NCBI GenBank assembly: GCA_963966185.1
Contig: CAWZYM010000010.1
Coordinates: forward strand, 87,501-151,500
DNA length: 64,000 nt
DNA from: Rhabditoides inermis
Lineage: Eukaryota; Nematoda; Chromadorea; Rhabditida; Rhabditidae
Direction of reading: 5' to 3'
Shown here: piece after piece, positions 35,872 to 47,555 of the stretch
How the letters are laid out: every line of letters starts with the position of its first letter
How positions within the stretch are numbered: position 1 is the first letter of the stretch
Made by a program: the position numbers and the translations under genes
The notes under the pieces: model-generated
What the model was told of the DNA's origin: nothing
Database searches by the model: none
What the model saw: only the letters and a program-made list of their open reading frames with translations

Positions 35872-37108
35872 TGCAGGGGGGGAGAGTACGGTAGTCTCGG
35901 ATGCGACAGCGGAAGAAGCCGCTGAGCGAATGTGAAGAGTGAACAAGAACGGGGCGCGAGACAATTCATATTCGTTTTCGAGGCGGGCCAGGATTGCCCC
36001 AGGGGAGAGAGGCGGCGGCGCGCTGTATGATGAGGATACGGTGATGGAGGGGGAAGAAGGAGGGGGAGAGAGAGGGAGGGAGAGAGAGAGAGGGAGAGAG
36101 AGGGAATGAAGGGGAGAGAGGAGAGGGAGAGAGGGAGGGGAGAGAGGGAGAGAGGGAGAAAGAGAGAGAAAGAAAGAGATGCAGGTCTCTCTCACATGAG
36201 TTCTGATCGATGCAACGACCACTACTGCCCCACGTGTTCTACGATAGCCAAAAGTTTGACGTGGTGATAACTTTTTCGTCCTATTACACAGCCGGGCACT
36301 AAAAACGAGTATAGGAAATAGGAACGCGTCATAGACTGAAATGAATAGAAGTGAATTTAGGATTACGGTACGTACTAATCGATAATCGATCAATGGAAAA
36401 GGGGAAAGGGGAAAGGTGAGTGAATATGCAACGATTCAGGGGAAAGAGAGAAAGAGGACGACCGTCGCCAAACAAAAGCCGTCACTCAATCTCTCCCACC
36501 CCCGACATCGTTCAAATCTACCAAGCGGTACCAAACTACTGTAATCTACAGTAACCTCGACCCACATCTGCTCCCTGCTGCTCCCCGAACAGGCAGGCGA
36601 CATCGGCCGCCTCCTGAGGTTGAGCTGATTTCCTGGAACAATGACGTCATTATCAATCGATAATCTGTTGATTATCAATCGATAATCAAGAGATGTAGAG
36701 AGAGGGAGGGGGAGAGACATCTCCACCTCGCTACTTCGCACTGCGGCTCCTCCAGAGCGGGTGGCGGATCGATCGACGACAGCGGCAGGGGTCCAGCACC
36801 GGGCTCAGCAGGAACAGCAGGCTCGGCACGACAGCGGCAGGCGCAGCGAGTCCAACCACGTACTCGGAATGCACAGCGTCTCGGGCCACCACGGCAGCAG
36901 GGGCAGCAGCAGCCTCCCGGCAGCAGCAGCAGCAGCTCCTTCTGAAAGGACGATCACTCGGTACCTGGCAGACGACCTCTCGGCGCGGCCGCCACAGCAT
37001 CGACTCACCACTCACTCGCCGTCATTTCTCACGTCGCCTCTCGCCCCGCCCACTTGCCCCCCACACGCTAGTTTACGCTAATTCAATAATCTGGAGAGAG
37101 CAAAAAAT
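35530..37108 (-). repeat. Homeobox 5' module, original copy (segmental duplication, inverted to the other two)
   Basis: Covers the start of homeobox intron 1, exon 1 and about 1.2 kb upstream. The reverse complement aligns with 41645-43312 and 50382-52042 almost throughout, including exon 1, a (GA)-rich tract, a GCTGCTGCTGC-rich block at 36770-36960, and the TCTCTCCAGATTATTGAATT end. The upstream part has short open frames but indels between copies shift them, so I do not call a gene in it. Confidence 0.85.
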
Positions 37109-37134
37109 TACCGCTCTGTAGGTTTCTCTCTGTG

Positions 37135-37300
37135 GGTGTCCTTCCCGCGTGAATAAAAATAGCAGATACCTGAAAAATCTGAATAAAAGTAGCAGGTGCC
37201 TGGACAAAAAAAAAACAGGTGTCTGACAATATAAATGTGAATAAAAAATAACAGGTACGAAATGTGAATGAAAATAGCGAGTGCTGAACTTTTTGCGGTT
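37135..37300. repeat. Degenerate 21-bp repeat units
   Basis: Five or so irregular copies of the GAATAAAAATAGCAGGTAC-type unit that forms the large arrays at 43.8 kb and 55.5-64 kb. They lie right beside the homeobox 5' module. Confidence 0.65.
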
Positions 37301-37666
37301 GGAGAACACTCACTCATCAGTGTCAGCGATGAGATGCGTACTAAGTAAAAGGTAAAACTATAAAATTCGCGGCAAGATGAACATACATACCTAGCACCCG
37401 TCTGTGAAGAAATGATTTGTTCGATGAAACGAGAAATTGAGATTATTTCTTGGCACGGCCTGGTCGCGAGCGGCTGGTAGGTCTACTTCTTCTTCCTCAA
37501 TGTGTTTATCTGTCCTTTTCTCACTAGCGCTATTTTCCATTTCTTGTCCTGATCGTTTTATTTTTCTTCCTCTTCTCGTTTTTCTTCCTAACACCCCCTT
37601 CCCATGTACAGTAGTGATGATATTTGGGTTTGTAATTACCGTAACCTACGTATTTTAGTCGACGGT

Positions 37667-40552
37667 ATGCCGTGCGCTGCCCGCATGCAGTCGCGTGTTG
37701 AACAGGAAACTCATGCTACTCGGGTTGTCAAGGTGCGTCTCACTCCCTTTCCCCCTCACCGTCACTCCCTAAATTCACTCGTTCTCTTTCCCTGCAGAGA
37801 GATGAGTCCAAGGAGGAGAAGACAGAGAGCGAGACAGAAGACGGGGACGACATGGAAGGTACTGCTCGATTCTTCCCCTCCCACGATTTGTTATTGTCTC
37901 CCTTTCACACGTCCTATGTACTTCTTCACACATTTTTCAAAGTTTGATGTTTCTGTGCACCCTATCAGATCTCTGTAGCCTGTCCAGACAACTTTTTTTT
38001 CTCGAGATGTCTCCCTTCCTTCGAGCATCTGCCGTCACGCACAGTACCAGGGAGAGGTGAGCTGGGCTCATCCGGGAAACGTTGCGATACCGGTACCACT
38101 AGTGTCTGCCCTTTTTAGATATTTGTCAATGCCGTAGTCTGGCTGATGGCAGTGGTGGGAGGCGCGCCCGTCAGCAACGCACACGTCCGACACGTCCTCT
38201 GTCGGCAATTTAACGTCACGACCGACACTAAGTACGGTTGGCTTGCTAGTTTTGTGTCTAGTTGAGTGCGGCAGGAAAATTTCGGCGCGTGCGCGTTCGT
38301 GCGAGGCGCTGCGGTACGTGCGTGGAGGATGGATGAAAGCGACTGCGGGGCAGAAGCGCCACTACCGGGCGGGCGGCTGGACGACCACTGACAAGTCGGT
38401 GCTGTTTCGGGGACACGTCTACACCGTACGTTGTGAACAATCACTAAAACTCTATCGACTTTCTGTTTCAGTGCGCCGCATTCGTCAACAAGATCGACCC
38501 GGTCGAGGTGATCACTCAGGAAATGGTGGGGTTACAGTAAACTAATGATATACACACCATATTCTGAGTCACCATATTCTGACAATTTCAATTTTGAATT
38601 TCAGGTGCTCATCGCGGTTGCGTCGGAGAAGCGTATGGATCCGGCCGCGAGCGAGCCGGCCTATTCTCTTCCCTGCCGCCTGCCTCCCGATGACGCTACC
38701 GTCGCCGGGAGCGCTGGCGCCGACGTCATACTCGGGAAGGAGGAGCTCCAGCAGACGCAGGTACGGTAGCAGTTCGTACGATAGCTTTTCGCGGTGCGAT
38801 TGAAATAACGGGAACGGTAGCAGTACGAAATACGTAAACGGTACGTACGGGATAGGTTGCTTTAGAGTAAATGGTACATAGTTGGGATACGGTTTTGGTA
38901 TGTGTAAATATACGTGGTACGGCAATGGTGAATGGTGCGGGGTCCGGGGTACGTTAGTGATGATCGGTTTGCGGACTATCGGTGTTCGGTGGTGATGATC
39001 GGTTTATTGTGCAGTAATGGCACAGAAGTATGCTATCACCAAAGCGAATGGAGTTATTTCAAAATCATTCTGTGTATTAGTGTATTTCAATCAACTCGTC
39101 ATTAGAGAGGGCGCGCAGCGCTCTCTCTTTTGGCTTACAAGGGGGGTCACAGAAGCCGATGTTGACCAAACTGTTATCAGAGATACCCTAGGAAGTCACT
39201 AGTCGAAAACCGTTTTCAAATCCACATGACCGGCCATACGTTTCGAAATATTTACGTTTCAAATTTTGGAGCTAAACCGTGTGGATTGCTTTTGCGGCCT
39301 GTCACTCCAATCGCGCGAGCTGTGAAACAGCGGCGGTGGCCTAGTGCATAGAGCGGCCTGCTGTCAAGCGCAGGGTGTGGGTTCGCTCTCCGGATAAGCT
39401 CTGCATTTTGCCGACACTTTCCGGACTTGTACTTATTGGTGTCAATTGGGCAGTTGGTAGAAAACTCCTATCATCTTCTTTTCTCAAATCGAACTGTCAT
39501 ATGTCTTGTTGAGAGCTCATTACAAAATGTTTGCGTTCTTCAAACTTCATTTTCAAAAATTTGGAAAAATTTTACCGACGAAGGTTTCCACATGATCCCC
39601 TCACCATGCGTGCGTGACTCCAAAAAAAAAAGTCCGAAAAGAATCGGCAAAATGAAAAGTATAACAGGAGAGCGAATTCACACCCTACCGGTTGACAGAC
39701 GGCCGCTCTATGCACTAGGCCACCGCCGCTGTTTCACAGCTCGCGCGATTGGAGTGACAGGCCGCAAAAGCAATCCACATGGTTTAACTCCAAAATTGGA
39801 AACGTAAATATCTCGAAACGTATGGCCGGTCATGTGGATTTGAAAACGGTTTTCGACTAGTGACTTCCTAGGGTATCTCTGATAACAGTTTGGTCAACAT
39901 CGGCGTATGTGACCTAAACGACACTCCTTGTTAAGATAGGGCTCGCGCCAGAATTTGCAAGAAGCGATATCCAAAAATCATGATAGCAGGAATGCGAACT
40001 CATCCAATTTATGTTAGTTAGATTCGCACGGTTCCGTAGGCCAGATCACCAATTGATGGCTTTCCCGTCACTCTGGCTAGCTCTCTCTCCCGGCAGGCGG
40101 GCAGGGCGCGCAGAGAAATCGCGAGAGTGCACGCTGTCGGCAGAGAGCGCAGACATGCACTTACTCCACGGCGACCGAAATTCTGATTAAAATGTCGATT
40201 AAAATTGTTTCTATACAATGCCAAGAAAAATATAGTTTCATATACACGTAACATTGCGCGTCACATCATAAAATGTGTCACATAATAGTTCTGTGCGTAC
40301 TAATTAACGACAGAGCTTGGGAATCAGTAAGAGAAGAAATATCTATGAAATTCAACAAAAGCATGTATTATCTGTTAAAAAGTACTTGCGTAAAGATATT
40401 AAGTTTGTCTTGACCCAATTCAACAAAAGCGCATGCATAAAACGTTTACAAATACTAACACAAACCTGCGCATAACGGACAGTGGACACTAACAGATGAA
40501 ATATAACAATACAAATGAATAACGTCATACGTCCATATTAGAGAGAGAAAGA

Positions 40553-40586
<34 letters not shown>

Positions 40587-40836
40587 CGCAGGTTTGTGTT
40601 AGTAATTGTAAACGTTTTATGCATGCGCTTTTGATGAATTGGGTCAAGACAAACTTAATATCTTTACGCAAGTACTTTTTAACAGATAATATTTATTTGT
40701 TCTCAATCTTTCTTTTCAGCCACCGCCAACCACACCGAAGACTGCGAACACTGAAAGTCCGACATCCACGGTAACCTCGTAGTCTCATCCGTCATTCTCT
40801 CTCTCTCGCTCTCTCCTCTTCTCTCTACATTCCCCT

Positions 40837-40886
<50 letters not shown>

Positions 40887-41378
40887 TACACTTCTCTTTC
40901 TTTTTGATGGAGAGTTGTTACAGGCAAGGTCTGTTTCTCCATCGTGGCAGGCGCTATTCAACGAGTCCACGGCTGACAAGACAGACACGAGGTACGGTAG
41001 ATTACAGTATACCTAACACACCCTCCTGCTCTTGCAGGGCTAAGCCAATGAAGAAGGACGAGGATGCGGTAAAAGAAAGGTACGATAGATTACAGTATAC
41101 CTAAACGAACACGTCCTCTAGGCCGGTGGAGAGTCAGCCGCGGAGGCACCTGACGAACTCCTTGCGGGAGCTCTACGTGGAGCGGGCGGAGCAATCTGCG
41201 GACTATCGGGTCGCCATGGGTGTTCTTCAAGACAGACTGAAAGCGGCGGAAGAGAGGAAAGAGCAGAAGCGCCAGATCGAAGAGATGCGAAGTGAGATAC
41301 ATACCACCTACTTCCTTTGACCTTTCCCTTTCAGGAAAAGTTCGAGAAGCCGAAGAAGGCGCGAACACCATCAACTAG
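37667..41378 (+). CDS. Unrecognised protein X1: unique 5' half joined to duplicated coiled-coil 3' half
   Basis: Twelve exons join in frame (341 aa): 37667-37732, 37798-37858, 38007-38056, 38119-38231, 38275-38425, 38472-38525, 38605-38760, 40720-40770, 40924-40991, 41038-41079, 41122-41291, 41335-41378. The ATG follows a TTTTAG acceptor. The N-terminal half has an acidic stretch (KEEKTESETEDGDD), a hydrophobic segment (IFVNAVVWLMAVVGG) and a longer block with KIDPVEVITQEMVLIAVA; I know no family for it. The C-terminal half (about 230-341) is charged and probably coiled coil (RVAMGVLQDRLKAAEERKE). The last five exons are nearly identical to those of gene X2 at 49452-50134. Exon 3 uses a weak CTCGAG acceptor and exon 5 a GGCAG acceptor, chosen to keep frame. 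AATAAA lies near 41522. Confidence 0.6.
39145..39914. repeat. Fold-back element with two inward-facing tRNA-like sequences, intron of X1
   Basis: Arms 39145-39392 and 39668-39914 are long inverted copies (GATGTTGACCAAACTGTTAT, CTAGGAAGTCACTAGTCG, CCACATGACCGGCCATACG, TGTGAAACAGCGGCGGTGG). Each arm carries a tRNA-like stretch with A-box-like GTGGCCTAGTGCATAGA and B-box-like GGGTTCGCTCTCC. About 275 bp of unique DNA lies between. Pairing does not give a convincing tRNA. Confidence 0.75.
40366..40691. mobile_element. MITE with 106-bp terminal inverted repeats
   Basis: Left arm 40366-40471 and right arm 40586-40691 are reverse complements with very few differences (TATTATCTGTTAAAAAGTAC, GTCTTGACCCAATT, GCATGCATAAAACG, AACACAAACCTGCGC). 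The 114-bp centre contains (GA)n and no ORF. It lies just upstream of X1 exon 8. The matching intron of gene X2 lacks it. Confidence 0.85.
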
Positions 41379-41644
41379 AAGATCTATCGAGATTTACCCT
41401 TAGCACTTACCACTTAGACTTGCACCAAACCTATTTTAATAACAATACTAGATGTTACCTTAAAAAACACCTATCAGTTCACCCATCCATAGAATATTAA
41501 TTGTGTATATTTTTGGTGAAGAATAAACGATTAACCATCAATGCGTTTTTCACTCTTTCTATTACAAAACACTGCAAACGTGCGAAACCGTGATCACCAC
41601 GTCAAATTTTTGGAAATTGTTTTTTTGGCGCATACAGAGCACTG

Positions 41645-43312
41645 ATTTTTTGCTCTCTCCAGATTATTGAATTAGCGTAAACTAGCGTGTGGGAGGCAAG
41701 TGGGCGGGGCGAGAGGCGACGTGAGAAATGACGGCGAGTGAGTGGTGAGTCGATGCTGTGGCGGCCGCGCCGAGAGGTCGTCTGCCAGGTACCGAGTGAT
41801 CGTTCTTTCAGAAGGAGCTGCTGCTGCAGCTGCCGGGAGGCTGCTGCTGCCCCTGCTGCCGTCGTGGCTCGAGACGCTGTGCATTCCGAGATCGTGGTTG
41901 GACTCGCTGCGCCTGCCGCTGTCGTGCCGAGCCTGCTGTCCCTGCTGAGCCCGGTGCTGGACCCCTGCCGCTGTCGTCGATCGATCCGCCACCCGCTCTG
42001 GAGGAGCCGCAGTGCGGAGTAGCGAGGTGGTGATGTCTTCCCCTCCCTCTCTCTACATCTCTTGATTATCGATTGATAATCAACAGATTATCGATTAATA
42101 ATAACGTCATTCTTCCAGGAAATGAGCTCAACCTCAGGAGGCGGCCGATGTCGCCTGCCTGTTCGGGGAGCAGCCGGGAGCAGATGTGGGTCCGGGTTAC
42201 TGTAGATTACAGTAGTTTGGTACCGCTTGTGGATTTGAACGATGTCGGGGGTGGGAGAGATTGAGTGACGGCTTTTGTTTGGCGACGGTCGTCCTCTTTC
42301 TCTCTTTCCCCTGAATCGTTACATATTCGCTCACCTTTTTCCTTTTCTCTTTTCCATTGATCGATTATCGATTAGTACGTACCGAAATCCTAAATTCACT
42401 TCTATTCATTTCAGTCTATGACGCGTTCCTATGCTCGTTTTTAGTGCCCGGCTGTGTAATAGGCCGAAAATGTGATCACGACGTCAAATTTTTGGGTATC
42501 ATGGAAAACGTGGGGCATTAGTGGTCGTTGCATCGATCAGAACTCATGTGAGAGGGACCTGCATCTCTCCCTCCTTCCTCCCTCTCCCTCCCTCTATCTC
42601 CCTCTCTCCCTCCCTCTCTCTCTCCCCTCCATCACCGTATCCTCATCATACAGCGCGCCGCCGCCTCTCTCCCCTGGGGCAATCCTGGCCCGCCTCGAAA
42701 ACGAGTATGAATTGTCTCCCGCCCAGGCTCATTCACTCTTCACATTCGCTCAGCGGCTTCTTCCGCTGTCGCACCCTACCGTACTCCCCCCTACAATGTT
42801 CAGCTCCATCGACTCGCTACTGGGCGATACTGGGAAGGAGGCTACGGTGAGCACCTCAAGCCCGATGACTGTAATTCCATTTCGTAACACTGCTGCTCTG
42901 TTAGTGACACATGACGAACACGACGAATCAACGTCTCCAAATTTTTTTCTATATTTCATTGATGCGATACTAAAAAAATTCTATCTTTCATTGATGCGAT
43001 ACTGTAACTTTCACACATTTCACATGTTTCACTTGTCCCCTGATCTATAAGAGTTTTGTGAACCTTGATCTTGTATAATAATTGTTGATGCAATTAGAAT
43101 AAATATTTTAAATCACCATGTTTAGCGATTTTCGCTTCAAGTTAAGATTTTCAGTTGAATTTGAATAGTGATGTAATGAAGAAAAAATATAAATACACAT
43201 TGCATTCCGATAGCCTTGTTTCGACCCCCGCTGAGTGTTCATAAATCTCTTGAATCGGAGGCTACCTTTACCTTTCGATTCTGTCATTTTCATGCTTCTT
43301 ATCTATGCACTC
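41645..43312 (+). repeat. Homeobox 5' module, duplicate 1, with orphan homeobox exon 1
   Basis: Inverted copy of 35530-37108. The exon 42796-42846 ([17 protein letters not shown], donor gtgagc) is intact, but no downstream homeobox exon follows. The intron part instead runs into a 79-bp minisatellite. Confidence 0.85.
42796..42846 (+). pseudogene. Orphan homeobox exon 1, copy 1
   Basis: Encodes the same 17 residues as 35821-35871, with its ATG and GT donor intact. No homeodomain exon exists on this strand to the right, so it cannot make the full protein; it could act as a promoter and 5' exon for another transcript. Confidence 0.75.
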
Positions 43313-43319
43313 ACACAGT

Positions 43320-43530
43320 AGGCGACGCTCACCGACTCGCACTCGGCACCCTCGTGTCTTACCCTACACACACTCCCTCCTGCATCCACTCACACAGTAG
43401 GCGACGCTCACCGACTCGCACTCGGCAACCTCGTGTCATACCCTACACATACTCCCTCCTGCATGCACTCACACAGTAGGCGACGCTCACCGACTCGCAC
43501 TCGGCACCCTCGTGTCATATCCTACTTTTT
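43320..43530 (+). repeat. 79-bp minisatellite, short array
   Basis: Just under three units beginning GGCGACGCTCACCGACTCGC, period 79 (starts near 43322, 43401, 43480). Same unit as 52054-53117. Confidence 0.9.
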
Positions 43531-43797
43531 TTTTTTTAAAGAAAAGCGGAAAATGTGACCTGTCGAAACGGCAAAGTGACGTCAACTCATGATGTCATGA
43601 TGAGTGAAACATGATTCCTTTTTTCGCTCAAAACATGTCTCCAGCCTGAATACACTATGGGGATTCCGTTAGTGATGTTTGTTTTTGATGAAAATGGCGG
43701 AATAGGAAAATATCGTGTTTGGGCCCACAACGGTCCCACACCGGGGGCACAAAGTGAGCCCGTCGGGCCCACACGGTCCCACACCGGGGACACTCAG

Positions 43798-45055
43798 TGG
43801 GAATAAAAATAGCAGGTACATGAATAAAAATGGCAGGTACCCGAATAAAAATAGCAGGTACCCAAACAAAAATAGCAGGTACATGAATCAAATTACCAGG
43901 TACATGAATAAAAATGGCAGGTACCCAAAAAAATAGCAGGTACCCGAATGAAAATAGCAGGTCTTCAAATAAAAATAGCAGGAACATAAATAAAAATAGC
44001 AGGTACATGAATGAAAGTGGCAGGTACCCGAATAAAAATAGCAGGTACCTGAATAAAAATAGCAGGTACCCGTATAAAAATAGCAAGTACCCAAATAAAA
44101 ATAGCAGGTACTTGAATAAAAATAGCAGGTAGCCAAATAAAAATAGCAGGTACATGAAAAAACAGGTACATGAATGAAAATGGCAGGTACCCGAATAAAA
44201 ATAGCAGGTACATGAATAAAAATAGCAGGTACTTGAATAAAAATTGCAGGTACCCGAATAAAAATAGCAGGTACCCAAATAAAAATAGCAGGTACATGAA
44301 TAAAAATAGCAGGTACTTGAATAAAAATGGCAGGTACCCGAATAAAAATAGCAGGTACATGAATAAAAAAAAGCAGGTACTTGAAGTACCCGAATAAAAA
44401 TAGCAGGTACATACATAAATAAAAATAGCAGGTACCCGAATAAAAATAACAAGTACCCAAATAAAAATAGCAGGTACCCGAATAAAAATAGCAAGTACCC
44501 GAATAAAAATAGCAGGTACATGAATAAAATGGCAGGTACCCGAAAAAAAAATAGCAGGTACTTGAATAAAAATGGCAGGTACCCTAATAAAAATAGCAGG
44601 TACCCGAATAAAAATAGCAGGTACCCAAATAAAAATAGCAGGTACCCGAATAAAAAATAGCAGGTACCCGAACAAAAATACATAGCAGGTACCCGAATAA
44701 AAATAGCAGGTACAGGAATAAAATGGCAGGTACCCGAAAAAAAAGCAGGTACTTGAATAAAAATGGCAGGTACCCTAATAAAAATAGCAGGTACCCGAAT
44801 AAAAATAGCAGGTACCCAAATAAAAATAGCAGGTACCCGAATAAAAAATAGCAGGTACCCGAACAAAAATACATAGCAGGTACCCAAATAAAAATAGCAA
44901 GTACATGAATAAAAATAGCAGGTACTCGAATAAAAAATAGCAGGTACCCGAATAAAAATAGCAGGTACCCGAATAAAAATAGCAGGTACCCGAATAAAAA
45001 TAGCAGGTACCCAAATAAAAATAGCAGGTACCCGAATAAAAATAGCAGGTACATG
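43798..45055 (-). repeat. 21-bp minisatellite array 1
   Basis: About 60 units of GAATAAAAATAG plus CAGGTACCC, with variants at the base pairs around GGTACC (CCCG, CATG, CTTG, CCAA). Inverted relative to the big array at 55.5 kb. Just to its left, CACGGTCCCACACCGGGG occurs twice (43727-43788). Long open frames here come only from the period being a multiple of three. Confidence 0.95.
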
Positions 45056-45947
45056 ATCAATGATCAACCTCAAACTGTTTTAAACTCTTTCATACGTGCG
45101 CAGAACGTGTTAGGGCGCGACAGCCGGCTTCTTTTCTCGAAGTCATAGTAGACGTAATATAGAACTATGTTATGTACTGCTTCTTTTTTCAGTGGAAACT
45201 AAGTTTTGAGTTTATTACTTGTACTCTTGTACATATTCAGCCTGAAACTCCGCATTTCGATGCAGTACAGTGTCGAGTGGAAGTGAGGTGAGGTGAGAAT
45301 CGAGTTCACCTTATGTCATTTGGCAAGCACAGGCGGTCAAATTATATTTTTAGAACGTGAGAGAGTAGACAGTAGGGAGAGAAGATACATAGTAGAGAAG
45401 AGAGTATTACTTTCTGTTAAAAAAGTTTTTACATAACTGTCTCTCGAAAGTCGCATTGACTACTGCAGATGTGAGAATAGAAGAGTATGCAGAAGGTACC
45501 ATAGTACTGTCTCTAGAAAGTTGTTACCGCATCGAGGACGTGAAGGTATACAAGAGAGAGAGAATAGGAGAGAGAGAATAGGAGAGAGAAAAGAGGAGAG
45601 AGAAGGGAGAGTAGACATAACTGTCTCTCGAAAGTCGTAGTGATAGTGATTACTGCAGATGTGAGAGTGAGAGTGGAAGAGGTGAGGAGAGGTGAAAGTA
45701 GACAGAAGAAAACATAGTAATGTCTCTAGAATGTTGTTGTCACAGTAGAAGAAAAAGATGCAGTAGACAAACAAGAGCTTAGTATTAGAATTGTCTCTAG
45801 AAAGTTAGACAATATAAAATATAATACTGTTTCTAGAGAATATAATACTGAGAGAGAAAGAGAAAGAGAGAAAGAGATAGCGAGACAGTGGGAGAGAGAG
45901 AGATAAAGGAGAGTGGAACTGTGTCGAGGAAAGAGAGAGCGTGAGAG

Positions 45948-46003
<56 letters not shown>

Positions 46004-46300
46004 CGAGAGAGAGGAGGAGGAGGGAGAGAGGAGGAGAGGGAGATAGGATGGAAAGTAGACATAACAGTGTAAAGGAGAAAGATATGGGGCCGTGTACATC
46101 TGTGAAACATGAAATGAGTGAAAAAGTAGGAGAGATAGTTGGAAAAGACAAAAATCAAGCTACATATACAAAATACATAGAACTTGAACACTTCAACTAC
46201 AACCCTTGCGTGTATGTATCTTCGCAAGAGTCATCAGAGAGCAATCAACTATCAAACATGCAAGACGAACTATTCTTCTATTTTTCTATTTTCGTATACT
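45056..46300. other. Gene-free stretch with degenerate repeats and (GA)n
   Basis: 45420-45850 contains several diverged repeats of ACTGTCTCTAGAAAGTTGT / AACTGTCTCTCGAAAGTCG with period roughly 100-150 bp, passing into (GA)n at 45840-46050. No gene supported. Confidence 0.6.
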
Positions 46301-46336
46301 TAGCGCTCCGGCGCGCGATAGCGCGCCGGAGCGCTA
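46301..46336. repeat. Perfect 36-bp palindrome (16-bp arms, GATA loop)
   Basis: TAGCGCTCCGGCGCGC, GATA, GCGCGCCGGAGCGCTA. GC-rich island in AT-rich DNA. An imperfect relative is at 24600-24635. Confidence 0.9.
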
Positions 46337-46560
46337 GTCATCGTGTCGGAAAATTCGTTCGATATAATCACAATGTGTTTTTTTTAACACACCTATCAGA
46401 TCCACCTGTTTCAAGACACAAAAACGAGCGGATTGAGCATGGGAGAGAACTCCCATCTCGGTACTACTGCCTCGCCTGTAAGTTTCATAGAAATGATATA
46501 TCATGGATTCCTTTATTATTTCTTTTTGGTTTAGTATGGATGACTTTGGTTTAGTATGGA

Positions 46561-46633
46561 GCCGGGTTGGCCAAGTGGATAGCGTCACAGCTTGCTAAGT
46601 GAACGGTCGCTGGTTCGATTCCCCTCGCGGGCA
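46561..46633 (+). other. tRNA-like sequence (tRNA-derived repeat or tRNA pseudogene)
   Basis: 73 nt with A-box-like TGGCCAAGTGGATAG and perfect B box GGTTCGATTCC. A TTGCTAA segment would give a GCT anticodon (Ser), but the anticodon and acceptor stems mispair and the long Ser variable arm is missing. I do not call it a functional tRNA. Confidence 0.5.
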
Positions 46634-46636
46634 ATT

Positions 46637-47286
46637 GTTCTACCGAATTCCACTACCTCCCGGTGGGGCGCGTGAACCCACTCTCCCCCTCTGAGAGCCC
46701 TACCATCGGCGGCGGCAGTCTTTCAAGATCTTCTACCACGCCTCGCATCCGGAACTGGTCACTTCGCGATGTTCACGCCCATCTACCATGAACAGTCAGG
46801 ACTCGCGCCGCACTGTTCCAGCAAAGGAGCCCCAATATCCCACTGTAGGATTGTGTGTGCTTCCAGATAACCCATCATGCTACCATTGTATGTACATGTC
46901 GGAATCAGGCTGATAAACATGGATGACTGTTTCTGTTGCAGCACGTTATCGATAATTATCGATCTCTGTGGTTGGTTGTTGCTTCGATGGTGTGCACCGC
47001 AAGACCTGCCCTTTATGAATACGAATAGACCGCGATTAGCGAACCCGGGACCTTCCAATCTGCGCAACTCATCTTAGGTTAATATGAGCGATTGTATAAT
47101 TTTTGAATTGAATTATCCTCACATCCCAGCCTGGTCACGTGCATCGCAGAATCGTTCGTCAACAGCACTCGACTGTAGGCATCCGAGGGGTGAAGAGGCC
47201 TACAATGAAATGTTCCGTTCTTCGGAAAAGCATACTGATACGTTAAATATTTGTATAAAAAATATAAAGTGTATTGCATTCCAACC
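46637..47286. other. Gene-free stretch
   Basis: No coding, RNA or repeat feature I can support between the tRNA-like sequence and the small acidic ORF. Confidence 0.4.
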
Positions 47287-47457
47287 TTACTCTTCATCGT
47301 TGTCATGAACCTCTCCGACGCCATCACCATCTCCCTGCTCCACACGTTCATTGTCGACCCAGTCTTCGTCTCCCAGACAAACATCTTCATTCTTCTTCTC
47401 CCCTCCTACCGAAAACTCGAGACCCAGCTTTGCAAAGCGCGTGGTTTTCGGAGGCAT
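47287..47457 (-). CDS. Possible small acidic protein or exon remnant
   Basis: 56 codons, MPPKTTRFAKLGLEFSVGG followed by a very acidic tail (NEDVCLGDEDWVDNE, GDGDGVGEVHDNDEE) and a stop. An acceptor-like TTCTTCCAG lies a few bases upstream of the ATG. The amino-acid composition is protein-like, but there is no family, no second exon and no homologue that I know. It may be a fragment of a gene copied into this rearranged zone. Confidence 0.3.
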   Translation of the reverse strand: MPPKTTRFAKLGLEFSVGGEKKNEDVCLGDEDWVDNERVEQGDGDGVGEVHDNDEE

Positions 47458-47555
47458 GTCCCTCCTGGAAGAAACTAATACATTCATTAGAATCTTCATT
47501 CCGTCTATTAGATGAATGTAATAATATAGGGCGCGATAGCGCTTGTTCGCGATAG

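Noticed and set aside
35761..36393. Extension of the homeobox protein upstream of MFSSIDS in the same open frame
   Set aside because: Low-complexity Ser/Leu/Pro sequence from CT repeats, and the frame is shifted by indels between the three module copies, so it is likely untranslated.
36761..37081. 106-codon frame (MADRSTTAAG...) present in all three homeobox-module copies, and its antisense counterpart
   Set aside because: Kept mainly because the copies are recent. Both strands are open through GCTGCTGCT-type repeats and there is no splice or family support. A conserved regulatory block is as likely.
43655..45073. 472-codon frame on the minus strand over array 1
   Set aside because: Same 21-bp satellite artefact.
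46561..46633. Functional tRNA-Ser(GCT)
   Set aside because: B box is perfect but acceptor and anticodon stems mispair and the Ser long variable arm is missing.
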